From positions 12,835,501 through 12,899,500 of the forward strand of contig NC_071668.1 of assembly GCF_028554725.1 (NCBI RefSeq): a stretch of 64,000 bases of DNA, written 5' to 3'. Source of the DNA: Zeugodacus cucurbitae. Lineage: Eukaryota > Arthropoda > Insecta > Diptera > Tephritidae. The notes below the pieces were generated by a model. The model was not told the DNA's origin, made no database searches, and worked only from the letters and a program-made list of their open reading frames with translations. Positions 1 to 10,508 of this stretch are shown piece after piece (within the stretch, counting starts at the first letter, position 1; every line of letters begins with the position of its first letter). The position numbers were made by a program, and so were the translations under genes.

Positions 1-840
1 TAAAACTTTATTATTACAACTAGTATATAATATTACTTAAACGTAAGTAAATAGTATTTTAAATGGAAGCATAACTTACGCGCTACTTTTTAGAGAATAA
101 ATATCACTTACAAAATGGACGTGATGTTTTACAGTGCTTGATTAAATCAATCAATATCGCTGGACACTACATAAAATCGTTAATTGTCAGTACTTTTTAT
201 GATTTACATAGAAATTGGTAATTCTCCAAACATGCTTAAGTACATCGTCAGTTACCTAATACTTCACAAAATGATGTTCACGTTGCTTACACTATTAATA
301 TAATAAAATTCTTCTTTACACTTCTTCTCGTTATATTAAATCTAAATAAATTACTAATTTTAAGTACTTGAGTATATAATTAACGTCACGTCACGCCGAT
401 ATTTGAGTCATTGATGATTCTTACTAAATTTGCAATTAAAAAAAATTATTGAAAATTTTCATTATTAGAATATACACAACGGCATTGCTAAGTTGTACCG
501 CAGCTTCAATTATATTTAGGGAAATTTTAGCGGTAATTATATTCATAATAATGTAAGAGCAGGTTTTCGCATGATCAACAACCGCACGATCGATTACACG
601 CTGATCGTTCGATTCTCAAATATTTCCTTTCTCATAGTCTATAGAATATAGTATTCATTATTGCTATTGATATCAAAAACATGACGATCAGTTTTTAAAT
701 GATGACTGATCTTCATAGAATTGCATGAGCTTACGATCTTCACAGAATATACACAATCACCACTAAATCTATACACACATTTCCCTCTCTGAATCTTGCT
801 TTTTCCCAAAACCCTCAAGTCCTTGCTATACTATGTAGGA
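1..840 (-). other. 3' flank / probable 3' UTR of the grindelwald-like gene
   Basis: This AT-rich stretch holds no reading frame of note. It lies directly downstream, in transcript sense, of the stop codon at 841-843. A minus-strand AATAAA (plus strand TTTATT, 7-12) could be the polyadenylation signal and would give a 3' UTR of about 0.8 kb, but the end site cannot be fixed from sequence alone. Confidence 0.4.
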
Positions 841-3404
841 TCAAAACGCATGCGCATTGCCGTTTGGCTTCTCCGACACAGGCGTGACGGCCATCGCCTG
901 ATTATCATATGAATATTCGCCCGCCACAGTTGTTGGTGTAGTGCTATTCTCTGCCGGATAGCGTGTACTCACTGGTGTCGTCATTGTCATAACGGAACCT
1001 TCGGCACCTAAGAAAGTAGAAAACAATTTATAGAGTTAGAGAAAATGTTAATTTTTTTCTTCAATTACGCTACCTGTCACACTGTAGATCTGTGACGGCG
1101 CCCGCTCCATAGCGCCATTTATGGCCATCACATTCGGTATTGTCGCACCAATTACCAGGTCTTTGCTATTCACGCCGGCTGCCTCATGCTGTTTGTGCAG
1201 CTTCTTTAGCAACAGCGTACAGAAACGTTTGCGTCGCAGCCAGCGCACAGATTTGTAGATGTAGCGTGCCGCAATGAGCGTGAGCAGCACGATCAGCAGG
1301 ATCAGTATGGTATTCTGTTGTTCGTGTATGCTGTGTATTTCGGCTTTGAGCGGATCGTATTTTTTGTAATCTGAAGGAGAAGTGAAAATAAATGAGTTGG
1401 TGGGGGAGTTGTTGGAAATATTTGAAAGAAGATATTGGAAAATATTTTAAATTGTTTTCGTATAATTTAATTTAGTTGACGGCATTAAAAAAAAATATCG
1501 TTAAGATGTTGTTTGACAGACAGCCTGGATAAAAGAAATCTAAGAAAAATCCGGTGCTTAGTGAAACCTGACTAAACCAAACTAAAGGTCAGATTCCCAC
1601 AAACGGTTTTTCAGTCGAAAATTGGCGATCCAAAGCGATCCTCACTCTTAAAATCACCGATCTACATTATACAAATCAAATAAATTTCGCTCAAATTTCG
1701 AGCTTGATTCGTACTATTCGAAGTTACTCTACTTTTTAAACCTATTCCTAAATTCACTACAGCGTATATTTTACACCAACTTCCGAATTTATGCATCTAG
1801 TCACCTTCATTCCTCACTTTTGCTGCACTTGCAAATTCTTTACACATGATGTCATGAGCTCTACCGATTTAGCGCACTCTTTTTTGTTGTTCTGTTAAGA
1901 GATAATGACAGCCGTTAAAAACAATGAAATTTCAGTTATTAAATTATAAATATTAGTAGCTGCAACACTCTTCAAAAAACCACAACTATATATTATATTT
2001 ACATACGCCAAAAGCGCTTCTAGAGAGCTCTCTTCAAAACGATGCAGTGAAATCATAGAAAGGTCGCACTATTTTACTATAAAAATGTATATATTGTGTA
2101 GTATTTATAAAACACACCTATCTACTACGTTGGCATTGTTCATTTATTGTTTATTTATACACCTGCATTTAGCTATGGCTTTTTGTTGTTGGGAGTAGTT
2201 CAAATTGCATTGCACGCCGAACAGCAATTTGTTTGTATTAGAACTTTTTTGCGCTTTTTTCTATTCATTTCATTCTTTTTTATCGAGTCAAATGCAATTC
2301 ACTTGCGTTTGAATATGAAAATTGAGATAATGAAATGTGAATTTTTTCACGTATTAAATTTAATTAGATTATTAGGCATTATGCATAAAATTTAATGCTA
2401 ATTACCTCGAGATTACATGGAAATAGGTTTGAGTATTTATTTTTTGCTAATAATAAGACTTGTAAAAATATAATACAAAAAATATTTAGAAATCGGAAAC
2501 GGCAAAGTCTCTTCTAATCGTCGGAATAGTCGGCATTTATGGGCGAAGCTTTGCTCTGTTTTGAGGAAGTCGTATGGTAGTGATCATCGCAGAGCACTTC
2601 CTATTAGACCTCACCTTCTGAAACCTATTAAAGTGAAATGCAGATCATGCGATAGGGATGAAGAAATATTAGATAATTAACTCTTCGAATGCCCAGCCGT
2701 CAGAATCTAAAAGAAACTGGACTGTTGGTTTTTTTTTTTTCAAATCCCGTGAGCCGTTGAATGATAAAGTCAGATTACTTGCAAATACTACACCGATAAC
2801 TTCTATATTCATGTCATCGTAAATGTTCTATTTTCCTGACCTCCTTGCATATTTATACGAAGTTTTAAATATTGTCGATTTTCGTCAAGCTTTCAGGGTA
2901 GGACATTGTATCCGATATGGTTTCTCTATGAGGGTTCCCATTCTTCAAAAAAAAAAATACTCGGTATTCCAAAGAGTTTAATAAAACTAAAGACAGTTAC
3001 TTCGAGCATCCGATAATAAAAAACGGTACATGAAAGCTGGATAAACTACCAGAAAGAGTATACGTTGGCAAAGTCCCATTAAAAAAATACATTTACTTAT
3101 GACATTCTGTACGATTTCTACTTATATTATATACATATACTGTAGCTCACTTACCGGCACATTCTCTGGCACAGGTGTCCGAGTGAAAATTTTGCGAATC
3201 TGGATTACAGATGGGTTCACACTGATCACAGCCTTCCATGAAATTCGAGCAATACTCCTCAATTGGCCTGCAAATCTTGCCATGGCAATCCTTGCCAGCA
3301 GCCGACTTGCCACTCGAAGCTGCCTTGGCAATGGCCAACGTAGTCGGCAACAGCAACGAGGCAACACGGAGTGCCACTGTACCTGCACTAGAAGCGTAAG
3401 GCAT
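841..3404 (-). CDS. grnd: Grindelwald-like TNF receptor, three coding exons
   Basis: Coding exons in transcript order are 3155-3404, 1074-1370 and 841-1007, joined by GT-AG introns (donors GTAAGT and GTAGCG; acceptors CTTCAG and CTTAG). They total 714 nt, or 237 residues plus stop. Seen in the protein: a signal peptide (about 10-28); one cysteine-rich domain with eight Cys (40, 45, 52, 59, 62, 66, 78, 82); a transmembrane helix (about 104-121); a basic juxtamembrane stretch; and a cytoplasmic tail with RAPSQIY and a Thr/Ser/Pro-rich segment. Drosophila Grindelwald has this architecture and a length near 240; it binds the TNF ligand Eiger at the plasma membrane and signals through JNK. The name rests on architecture and remembered similarity of cysteine domain and tail. 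The other fly TNFR, Wengen, is longer with a different tail. The start is the first Met before the signal peptide; further 5' non-coding exons are possible. Confidence 0.75.
1371..3154 (-). other. Intron 1 of the grindelwald-like gene
   Basis: This 1,784-bp intron separates the signal peptide/cysteine-rich exon from the transmembrane exon. The donor (minus strand GTAAGT) is at 3149-3154 and the acceptor CAG at 1371-1373. It interrupts codon 84 after the first base, so the receptor ectodomain module is carried on one exon. The intron is AT-rich and carries a short non-LTR retrotransposon remnant near 2515-2735; I see nothing else in it. Confidence 0.7.
2515..2735 (+). pseudogene. Non-LTR retrotransposon 3' remnant (zinc-knuckle tail)
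   Basis: The plus-strand frame through 2636-2713 reads a cysteine motif of the form CRSC, then acidic DEE, then FECPAV. This recalls the C-terminal Cys/His motif after the RNase H domain of Jockey/R1/I-type LINE polyproteins. An in-frame TAA at 2678-2680 and a missing His show it is dead. It lies inside intron 1 of the minus-strand gene, in the opposite orientation. Family assignment is by motif only. Confidence 0.4.
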
Positions 3405-4029
3405 ATCGGCGGCACGACGATTTGTATGTGGATGTAGGTTTGTGATGTGGCTTCACTATCTTTTTTCCGAAACTCAAGTATATTTCCGTTGTCTGTTGTT
3501 GACTTTACAACGTATGTAGTATTTTTTTGTATGTTTCAATTTGCTTTCTCTATTTGGTTTACTTTATCTTTTTATGAATTGCAATATTATTTCGCTATTC
3601 TTCTGAAAATGGCATAGAAAACAGCTTTAACGATTTGTTTACTCGCACCTCAATAACTAACAACCAATAAATAATTATTAAAATGTGGTGCTGCTGTTGT
3701 TGTGTGACTTGTCACGGAGCCAACACTGTTTTTTTCTTCTTTTTTATAATTTTTTTTATTTTTCTTTTGTTGTTTTTGTTTTCTTTTATATGAATGCGGC
3801 AGCAACTGGTTGGTAAATAAATGTGCAAGTGGTTAATTGGTTGGCTGTTAAGCAGCTTGTTCGTGCCGTTGTTGGTCGGTGATAGCCGTCCGGCAATGAT
3901 GTTGATGACTCATACGCAATGATCAGTGGTGAGCGAGCAGCAGATTTGTAAAGGTAAGTACATACGCATCGCGCATAAGAAAACATATTTATGTGGCGGT
4001 TATACCAATTGGTAAGTGGTTTCATATAA
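3405..4029. other. Upstream region of the grindelwald-like gene
   Basis: This AT-rich, T-run-bearing sequence lies upstream of the minus-strand start codon. It presumably holds the 5' UTR and promoter, but I could not place a TATA box, initiator or upstream 5' UTR exon with confidence. It ends at the DD41D mariner insertion. Confidence 0.4.
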
Positions 4030-4031
4030 TA

Positions 4032-4965
4032 AAGGGTGATTTTTTAAGAGCTTGATAACTTTTAAAAAAAAAAAAACGCATAAAATTTGCAAAATCTCAT
4101 CGGTTCTTTATTTGAAACGTTAGATTGGTTCATGACATTTACTTTTAGAAGATAATTTCATTTAAATGTTGACCGCGGCTGCGTCTTAGGTGGTCCATTC
4201 GGAAAGTCCAATTTTGGGCAACTTTTTCGAGCATTTCGGCCGGAATAGCCCGAATTTCTTCGGAAATGTTGTCTTCCAAAGCTGGAATAGTTGCTGGCTT
4301 ATTTCTGTAGACTTTAGACTTGACGTAGCCCCACAAAAAATAGTCTAAAGGCGTTAAATCGCATGATCTTGGTGGCCAACTTACGGGTCCATTTCTTGAG
4401 ATGAATTGTTCTCCGAAGTTTTCCCTCAAAATGGCCATAGAATCGCGAGCTGTGTGGCATGTAGCGCCATCTTGTTGAAACCACATGTCAACCAAGTTCA
4501 GTTCTTCCATTTTTGGCAACAAAAAGTTTGTTAGCATCGAACGATAGCGATCGCCATTCACCGTAACGTTGCGTCCAACAGCATCTTTGAAAAAATACGG
4601 TCCAATGATTCCACCAGCGTACAAACCACACCAAACAGTGCATTTTTCGGGATGCATGGGCAGTTCTTGAACGGCTTCTGGTTGCTCTTCACCCCAAATG
4701 CGGCAATTTTGCTTATTTACGTAGCCATTCAACCAGAAATGAGCCTCATCGCTGAACAAAATTTGTCGATAAAAAACATTTCGAACCGAACACTGATTTT
4801 GGTAATAAAATTCAATGATTTGCAAGCGTTGCTCGTTAGTAAGTCTATTCATGATGAAATGTCAAAGCATACTGAGCATCTTTCTCTTTGACACCATGTC
4901 TGAAATCCCACGTGATCTGTCAAATACTAATGCATGAAAATCCTAACCTCAAAAAAATCACCCGT
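4032..4965 (-). mobile_element. Internally deleted mariner of the DD41D (rosa-like) lineage
   Basis: The 934-bp element is flanked by TA dinucleotides (4030-4031 and 4966-4967). Inverted termini share GGGTGATTTTTT, starting AAGGGTGA on the left and ACGGGTGA on the right after reverse complementation. It contains a minus-strand transposase remnant. TA target, short inverted termini and DDE/D fold motifs place it in the Tc1/mariner superfamily; the 41-residue spacing between the second and third Asp points to the rosa group known from tephritid flies. Typical full copies are about 1.3 kb, so roughly 0.35-0.4 kb is missing. Confidence 0.85.
4145..4852 (-). pseudogene. DD41D mariner transposase lacking most of its DNA-binding domain
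   Basis: The 235-codon frame is open from ATG to stop, yet internally deleted. Residues 1-27 resemble the start of an N-terminal helix-turn-helix. The sequence then jumps to the catalytic domain: FSDEAHFWLNG (first Asp at 35), WFQQDGATCHTA (second Asp) and CDLTPLDYFLWG (third Asp, 41 residues after the second). Full-length relatives are about 340-350 residues, so about 110 are missing, including most of the inverted-repeat-binding region. All three catalytic Asp are retained. The deletion junction keeps the frame, so a catalytic-domain-only protein could still be translated, but autonomous transposition is unlikely. Confidence 0.8.
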
Positions 4966-4967
4966 TA

Positions 4968-7900
4968 TATAAATTTGTATGCGCATGCGTTAGTGTCGGT
5001 AGAAGCACTCAAAATGCTGAATGTAAAGGGTTTGAAAGGATTTTTATAAAAGGTACACGTGTGTGTTGTCCTGAGGTATTTTGAAATAATTATGGCTTCA
5101 GAATAAATTATGAAGTCTCGTTTGTTGAAAGAGTGAGTTGACCGGTCACTTGATTTTTTAAGAACAGCTTTGGAGTTAACTCAGGAAGTGATCTTCAAAT
5201 GATCATTACTTTAAAAAATTAAATGATTTTAAATATATGTATTCTAATATTTTTGAAATTTTTTTTAGAACTATCTTGTCCCAATGGTTATATATCTATA
5301 TACTATCTAGTTATAGTTATATTAGAAATAATTTATTGCTTAAAAATGAGTTTGTGGGCCTCAAGGTAGACTGCAACCATCACAAGATCGATTGATCCTC
5401 GATCGGAGTATGATTTCTGAAATATTCTTCTTGATTTTGATATACTGGGCAATTTATTTAATATAAATTGGAAGTAATCTATATATTTTGAACACTTCTT
5501 CATGAAATGTTATATATTTCTTTTTTTTTTTTGGTATCGAACCCTTCGTAGGGAGAGTAGAACTGTTGTTTATATCTATTTCTGCAGACAATTAGCTGAC
5601 AGTTGGAAGATAATTTTGATGAAAAGCCACACAAATTTGTCAAAATGTTTTCGAAATATTTTCGAAGTATTTTTTTCGAAAAAATCGTGATCTTTAATGT
5701 AAGTAAAAGCAAATTTTGAATTTTTTGTTTCAAAAAATCGAGAAAGCTGTCATATGCCACATAATGATGATATCTTTTAATAACGCACTTCTTCACTATA
5801 CCACTCGTATTAGTAGGGTTTAAACCAACAGTTTTTCAACTCTTTCAGCAGTTTTGACTTCAAATATTTTTTTTATAATTTCTTATGTATTTTTATATAT
5901 CCAAATAAGTTTACTTTTAAAATTTTATTCACTCATTGCACTGCTATTATATTTTTTACATAATTTATTTTAAATTCACCTTCACGCACCACTCGCTTTT
6001 ACAACTAAAGCGCATTTACGCTATGCAGAAACTGGTTTATGCGGTTAATGACGAGCTTAAACGCACACTGACAATACACTTAGCCAACTTGCATGCCACA
6101 CAAAAAAAGCCTGCTTTTCGAGTTGCAACGCACGAATTCACAGCACAACTCATTAAATTTATTTTATTTTCAACTTTTGTATTTTTTAAATATTTAATTT
6201 TTTTTTTATTTTTTTAAATATTTAAATTATTTTCTTAATATTTCACTTATTGTTTAATTTTTAAAACGAGTACTATTTCGTTAGATAAAATTTCTCCTCA
6301 CACATTTATTTACACACTCACATATAGTGTACGCTTTATTTACCCGCTACTAGTGCCCGCTTTGAGCCAAACTCAGCCAATAACTAAAGGTGTCGTATTT
6401 AAACAACAAAACTTCACTTCTCTACCGACTTTTGTCGGTTGTGCACATACATACATAAATACAAACTGACATGTGTACATAGCTACAAACATTACGAGTT
6501 TAACACTCAACGATCGTTTGTTGTTCGGTTGTTTTCTTTTAACCTTTATTATGGTTTACTAATACAAACAGAAATGCGCAATCGAGTGGTCTGTTGGAAA
6601 TTTTTGAGTATAGGCTGCTACTTGGACTTTTTAATGAGAAATATATAGATTTTTTAAGATTTAATTTAGTTATAAAAAAGGCTTAATTATAACTAAAAAA
6701 TTGAATTGATATAGGGAATAATGGAATATGGATACGTCACATAATTCATAATTCAAAATTCGAAATATTGAGCAACATTTTTTTTTCTTCAAAATGTATG
6801 TCTCCATTTGACATTCATATTTAAGTGCAATAATATTAATTCATATTTAAGCACATTATTATTATTTCCCAATATTAAAAATAAGCTTTAATCAACAGCT
6901 ATTATGTGTTTACAATCTTAAACAACCGAACTTCAACTTATTTCCTTTGTATTTCCTACAGGGCATGTACAGTATTTGACGTCTTTTGTCAACAACAATA
7001 GTCAAACAAAAAAAAAAAAAAGGTTTGCTGCCAATTCTACTCGCTTAAAAAATCTTTCTCAAGTGTCAGTAAATGACATTCTATTGCCTTTAATGGCCAA
7101 GTTTTACATACATACATATATTGGAATGTTTTACAAACTAATAGGTAAGTGTCTACTTGAAACATCAATGCGTTTGAGTTACATTCATTCTAACTGAGTT
7201 GAGTTACTTTTATACTACTAAATATGAAAATCTAGTATTTTCGTTGACTGACTACCTGTTGCGCCGTAGATACAGTAGAAAGAGTAAAGTATTTTGAATA
7301 GACAAACAAGTTGACTCACTCAAATTCGTATGAAAGTTAGTTATTTTCATTGTTAGCTTTTATGATATGTAATAAAAAGCGGAAGAGATTTTGATAAGAT
7401 TTTTTATGAGTTAGTACTTAAATTGAATAAATAAATAATTGATATAGTAAAGCATAACATTTATGTTTGCATATACTTGATTACATTTAAAGTTAATACA
7501 GATACATTTATTAATACAACTCCGATTCTCATATAGCATGCTTCATCTAAAACCGGTTTTCATTTAAAAACAATACAAATCAGTATGAAAGACCACTCAA
7601 AAAATACATACAGACATATAGACAACGAAAAATAATGACAGCAATTATGAAAACAAATAGGAAATGGAGACAATAGCTACACTAATACAACAGTATTTGA
7701 GTAGTATACTTTACTATAGTGACAAGCTAGTGCTGCCAAAGCCGCCAGCCGGTGAAATGGTCATCCACAATGGCACCATTGCATTAAGTATTGTTTAAGA
7801 GGCATTGTATTAATGCAAACAAATAATTTACATTTTCTATAACAAAGAGTCCTTCATACTGTACCTAAGATCTTTTAGAAGAAAAGAATAAAGAATCTAA

Positions 7901-8760
7901 TAAATCTTTCAGTACTTCAAGTCATTATCACAAAAAAATATTGTTATTAAATATTTGAAGAGATTACAGTGCTTTCAAACCTGTATTTTAATACTATGCG
8001 TTCCACTGACAGCGTTGCCATACTAAAATAATTTCATTTATTTAATTTAAAAATTTTATATAAAACATTTTCAACGATTTTGTCAATTCAATATTTTGTT
8101 CACATTGTGATTGTTTTTAATTGAATCTGAATACTTTTAGTATTGAATTTTTTGCTATTCGATATCTCCAGTTGGGTAGTTTATGTAATACAAAAATATT
8201 ATTTTGGATTAGGCAAAATTTTGAAGTTATTTACTCTCTTAGTCGCAACTTTATCTGGCTTCGAAGTCAACATATTTATTATAATTTCTGAAATCCATTA
8301 GTAATTCTTATAATTTATATATTTTATATTTATATATTTTCATTTAAAATATTCAAAATTCTTGCAATACTTAAGGTGTATAATCGCATTTTTTTCTTGT
8401 TATTGTCACATTCCATCCTTCAGTGGTCTCATTATTGACATACTAACATTTAAATATAGCTGTAATTAAAAATCTCTTATTTAACAAAAAAAAAGAATAA
8501 ATAAAAATTAAGTGGCAACTCCGTGTCATTCCAGTGCGCAAATAATACTCTCTGCACTTTCAAAAATATATATGTTATTACTATACTATACACGAGACAA
8601 CAACAACAAACTTTCCAAACACAACTCATTACACACACACTCAGATACACCATACTCACATCACACTTGTTGTTGTTGCTAAATTCTTGTGCTTTTGGTT
8701 TTGTTTTTTTTTTGTTCCAAAACAACACTCTCTCTCTGCACACCAACCAACCATGAATAC
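4968..8760. other. AT-rich intergenic sequence, no gene seen
   Basis: No reading frame here shows domain signal or protein-like composition. The stretch contains homopolymer runs, short duplicated phrases such as ATTCATATTTAAG near 6819-6855, and simple repeats. It lies between the two divergent genes. Confidence 0.5.
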
Positions 8761-10322
8761 CGCATTTGTATTTGAGTTAGGCACTCATTTAAGCGCTTGT
8801 TGTTGTTGTTGTTGTTGCTTTTAGTTGTAGCAAGCGGTGTGCGGCGGCGGCGGAAGGCAGGCAGGCAAGCAGGCATACTACAACAACCGATTGCTGTGTG
8901 CGACACATTCACGCTGAGTCCACCGGCCAGCCAGCGTGCCAACCAGTCAACTATCCAACGCCGCGCATTAATCTGTGAACGTGTGAGTGAAGTGGTAGTA
9001 GCGGCACACAACGGTACGCTAGTAGCGCGCTAGTATTTGGCGAGTAAAAAATAAAGTGCATTCGAGCAACGGACGCCACACGACGACGAGGAATGCAGCT
9101 GCTGCGTTGCAGCTGTGAAAACTTTACTTTTGTGATTTTGATTTGAGTTTAAAGAACATTTCATATATTTTCCGTTTTTGTTGGTTTTTTTTTTTTAATT
9201 GAAATAAATGTGGCTCGATTAAAGCTCAATGTGTGTGAGTTGAAAGTTCGCTGTGATGAAATTAAGATTAATTGAGTACCATAAACGCACTTAATTGCAA
9301 CAATTGCTGTGTGTGTGTTTTTGTTTTTATTGTTGTTGTTGTTAATTATTGTTTTTGTAAGCGTTTAATGGCCTGAGCTCGTGCTGGAGCGCTTGAAATT
9401 GGAACCCCCGTGTGCAGATAATAATAGAAGACATTGGTACCGTTACACGCGCATAAAAACACAACACGCGAAAAATATAACGCTAAATTTTCGTGGAAAA
9501 AGCGTGGAAAACATAAAAATTCAAAATAGAAAAAATAGAAATTTGACGAAAGTGCATGAAGCGTAAAGTGTAGAGCACAGCGCTGTAGACGGGCGTGGAC
9601 TAAATTAAAGACTGTAAAAAAAAATAATAAAAACAAACTGTAAAAAAAAATAATAAAAACAAGTAGTACATGTAATTTGCTGCATTTATTTTTTTTTTCA
9701 AATTTTAGTGCGCCATTAAGCGCATATAAACACAACATAAACGCCGCTTAGGCTACCAAGCAGTGTTAAAGACACACTAATTTCACATAAATATTTGTAA
9801 TACATACTTGAGGCGATTTAGTTCAACAGCAACACTTCCGTTGCAAACAAAATCGAGATTTTATAACAACAACAGCAGCAAAAAACACTTGAATTGTGGT
9901 TTCCAGTAAACACCTGGCTTGTTGTGGAGACAAGCTGCCAACAAACAGACATACATACAAACATGGTTGTACCCATTAGACGACAAAAACAAGTTCATTT
10001 ATAAACACTTACAATAACCAACGTACGCTCAACACTCAAGTCGCCCTGCTTTTTGCATGCTCCACTCTGTCGCTTTGCCTTTGAGTGATAGCTTTCAACA
10101 AGTCGGAAATATCTGCTTCTTCACACTGGAAATGCGGTGTGCTCGTGTGCGATTAGCAGCGCTAAGCTTGCGGAGCGCGCCGCATTTTCAACTTGCATTC
10201 GTCCTTGAGGCAATCCGCGCGCACTCTCTCTCTCTCTCGCAAATTCAAGCCGCTATAGCAAATTGTTTTGTTTTTATGTTTTTCTAAAATAAAAATTTGT
10301 ATTTCTCTATATTCCTTTCCAG
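8761..10322 (+). promoter_or_regulatory. Probable promoter / 5' non-coding region of the CCDC50-like gene
   Basis: Two blocks richer in G+C and CpG (about 8820-9110 and 10120-10250) stand out from the AT-rich surroundings. The second carries a (TC)n run near 10225-10240 that could bind GAGA factor. The region also has TTG/CAA runs of the kind seen in fly 5' leaders. A strong splice acceptor, TTCCTTTCCAG, ends at 10322, implying at least one upstream non-coding exon here. The start site and donor cannot be fixed. Confidence 0.35.
9611..9662. repeat. Perfect 26-bp tandem duplication
   Basis: Two exact adjacent copies (9611-9636 and 9637-9662) each begin ACTGT, followed by a run of nine A. The lack of differences suggests recent slippage. 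Confidence 0.9.
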
Positions 10323-10508
10323 TTCTTAACCTGTTTTCTAAAACACTCTACAATCAAGTTGTTTAATTGCGCGAGTTTTTTGTGTAATCACATACATATC
10401 TACACACATATATATCTTTAGACTATTTCGTAATTGTTGCTCATCGCCGGCGAAATTGTGTGCGTAGTAAAACAACAAAAATAAGTGAAAAATAAAACAA
10501 AATAGAAA
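10323..10508 (+). other. 5' UTR part of the first coding exon, CCDC50-like gene
   Basis: A pyrimidine-rich tract followed by CAG (AG at 10321-10322) precedes this segment. It runs without interruption into the start codon at 10509, so it is probably the untranslated part of a spliced exon 10323-10563. If the acceptor is not used, the leader would extend further upstream. Confidence 0.4.
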
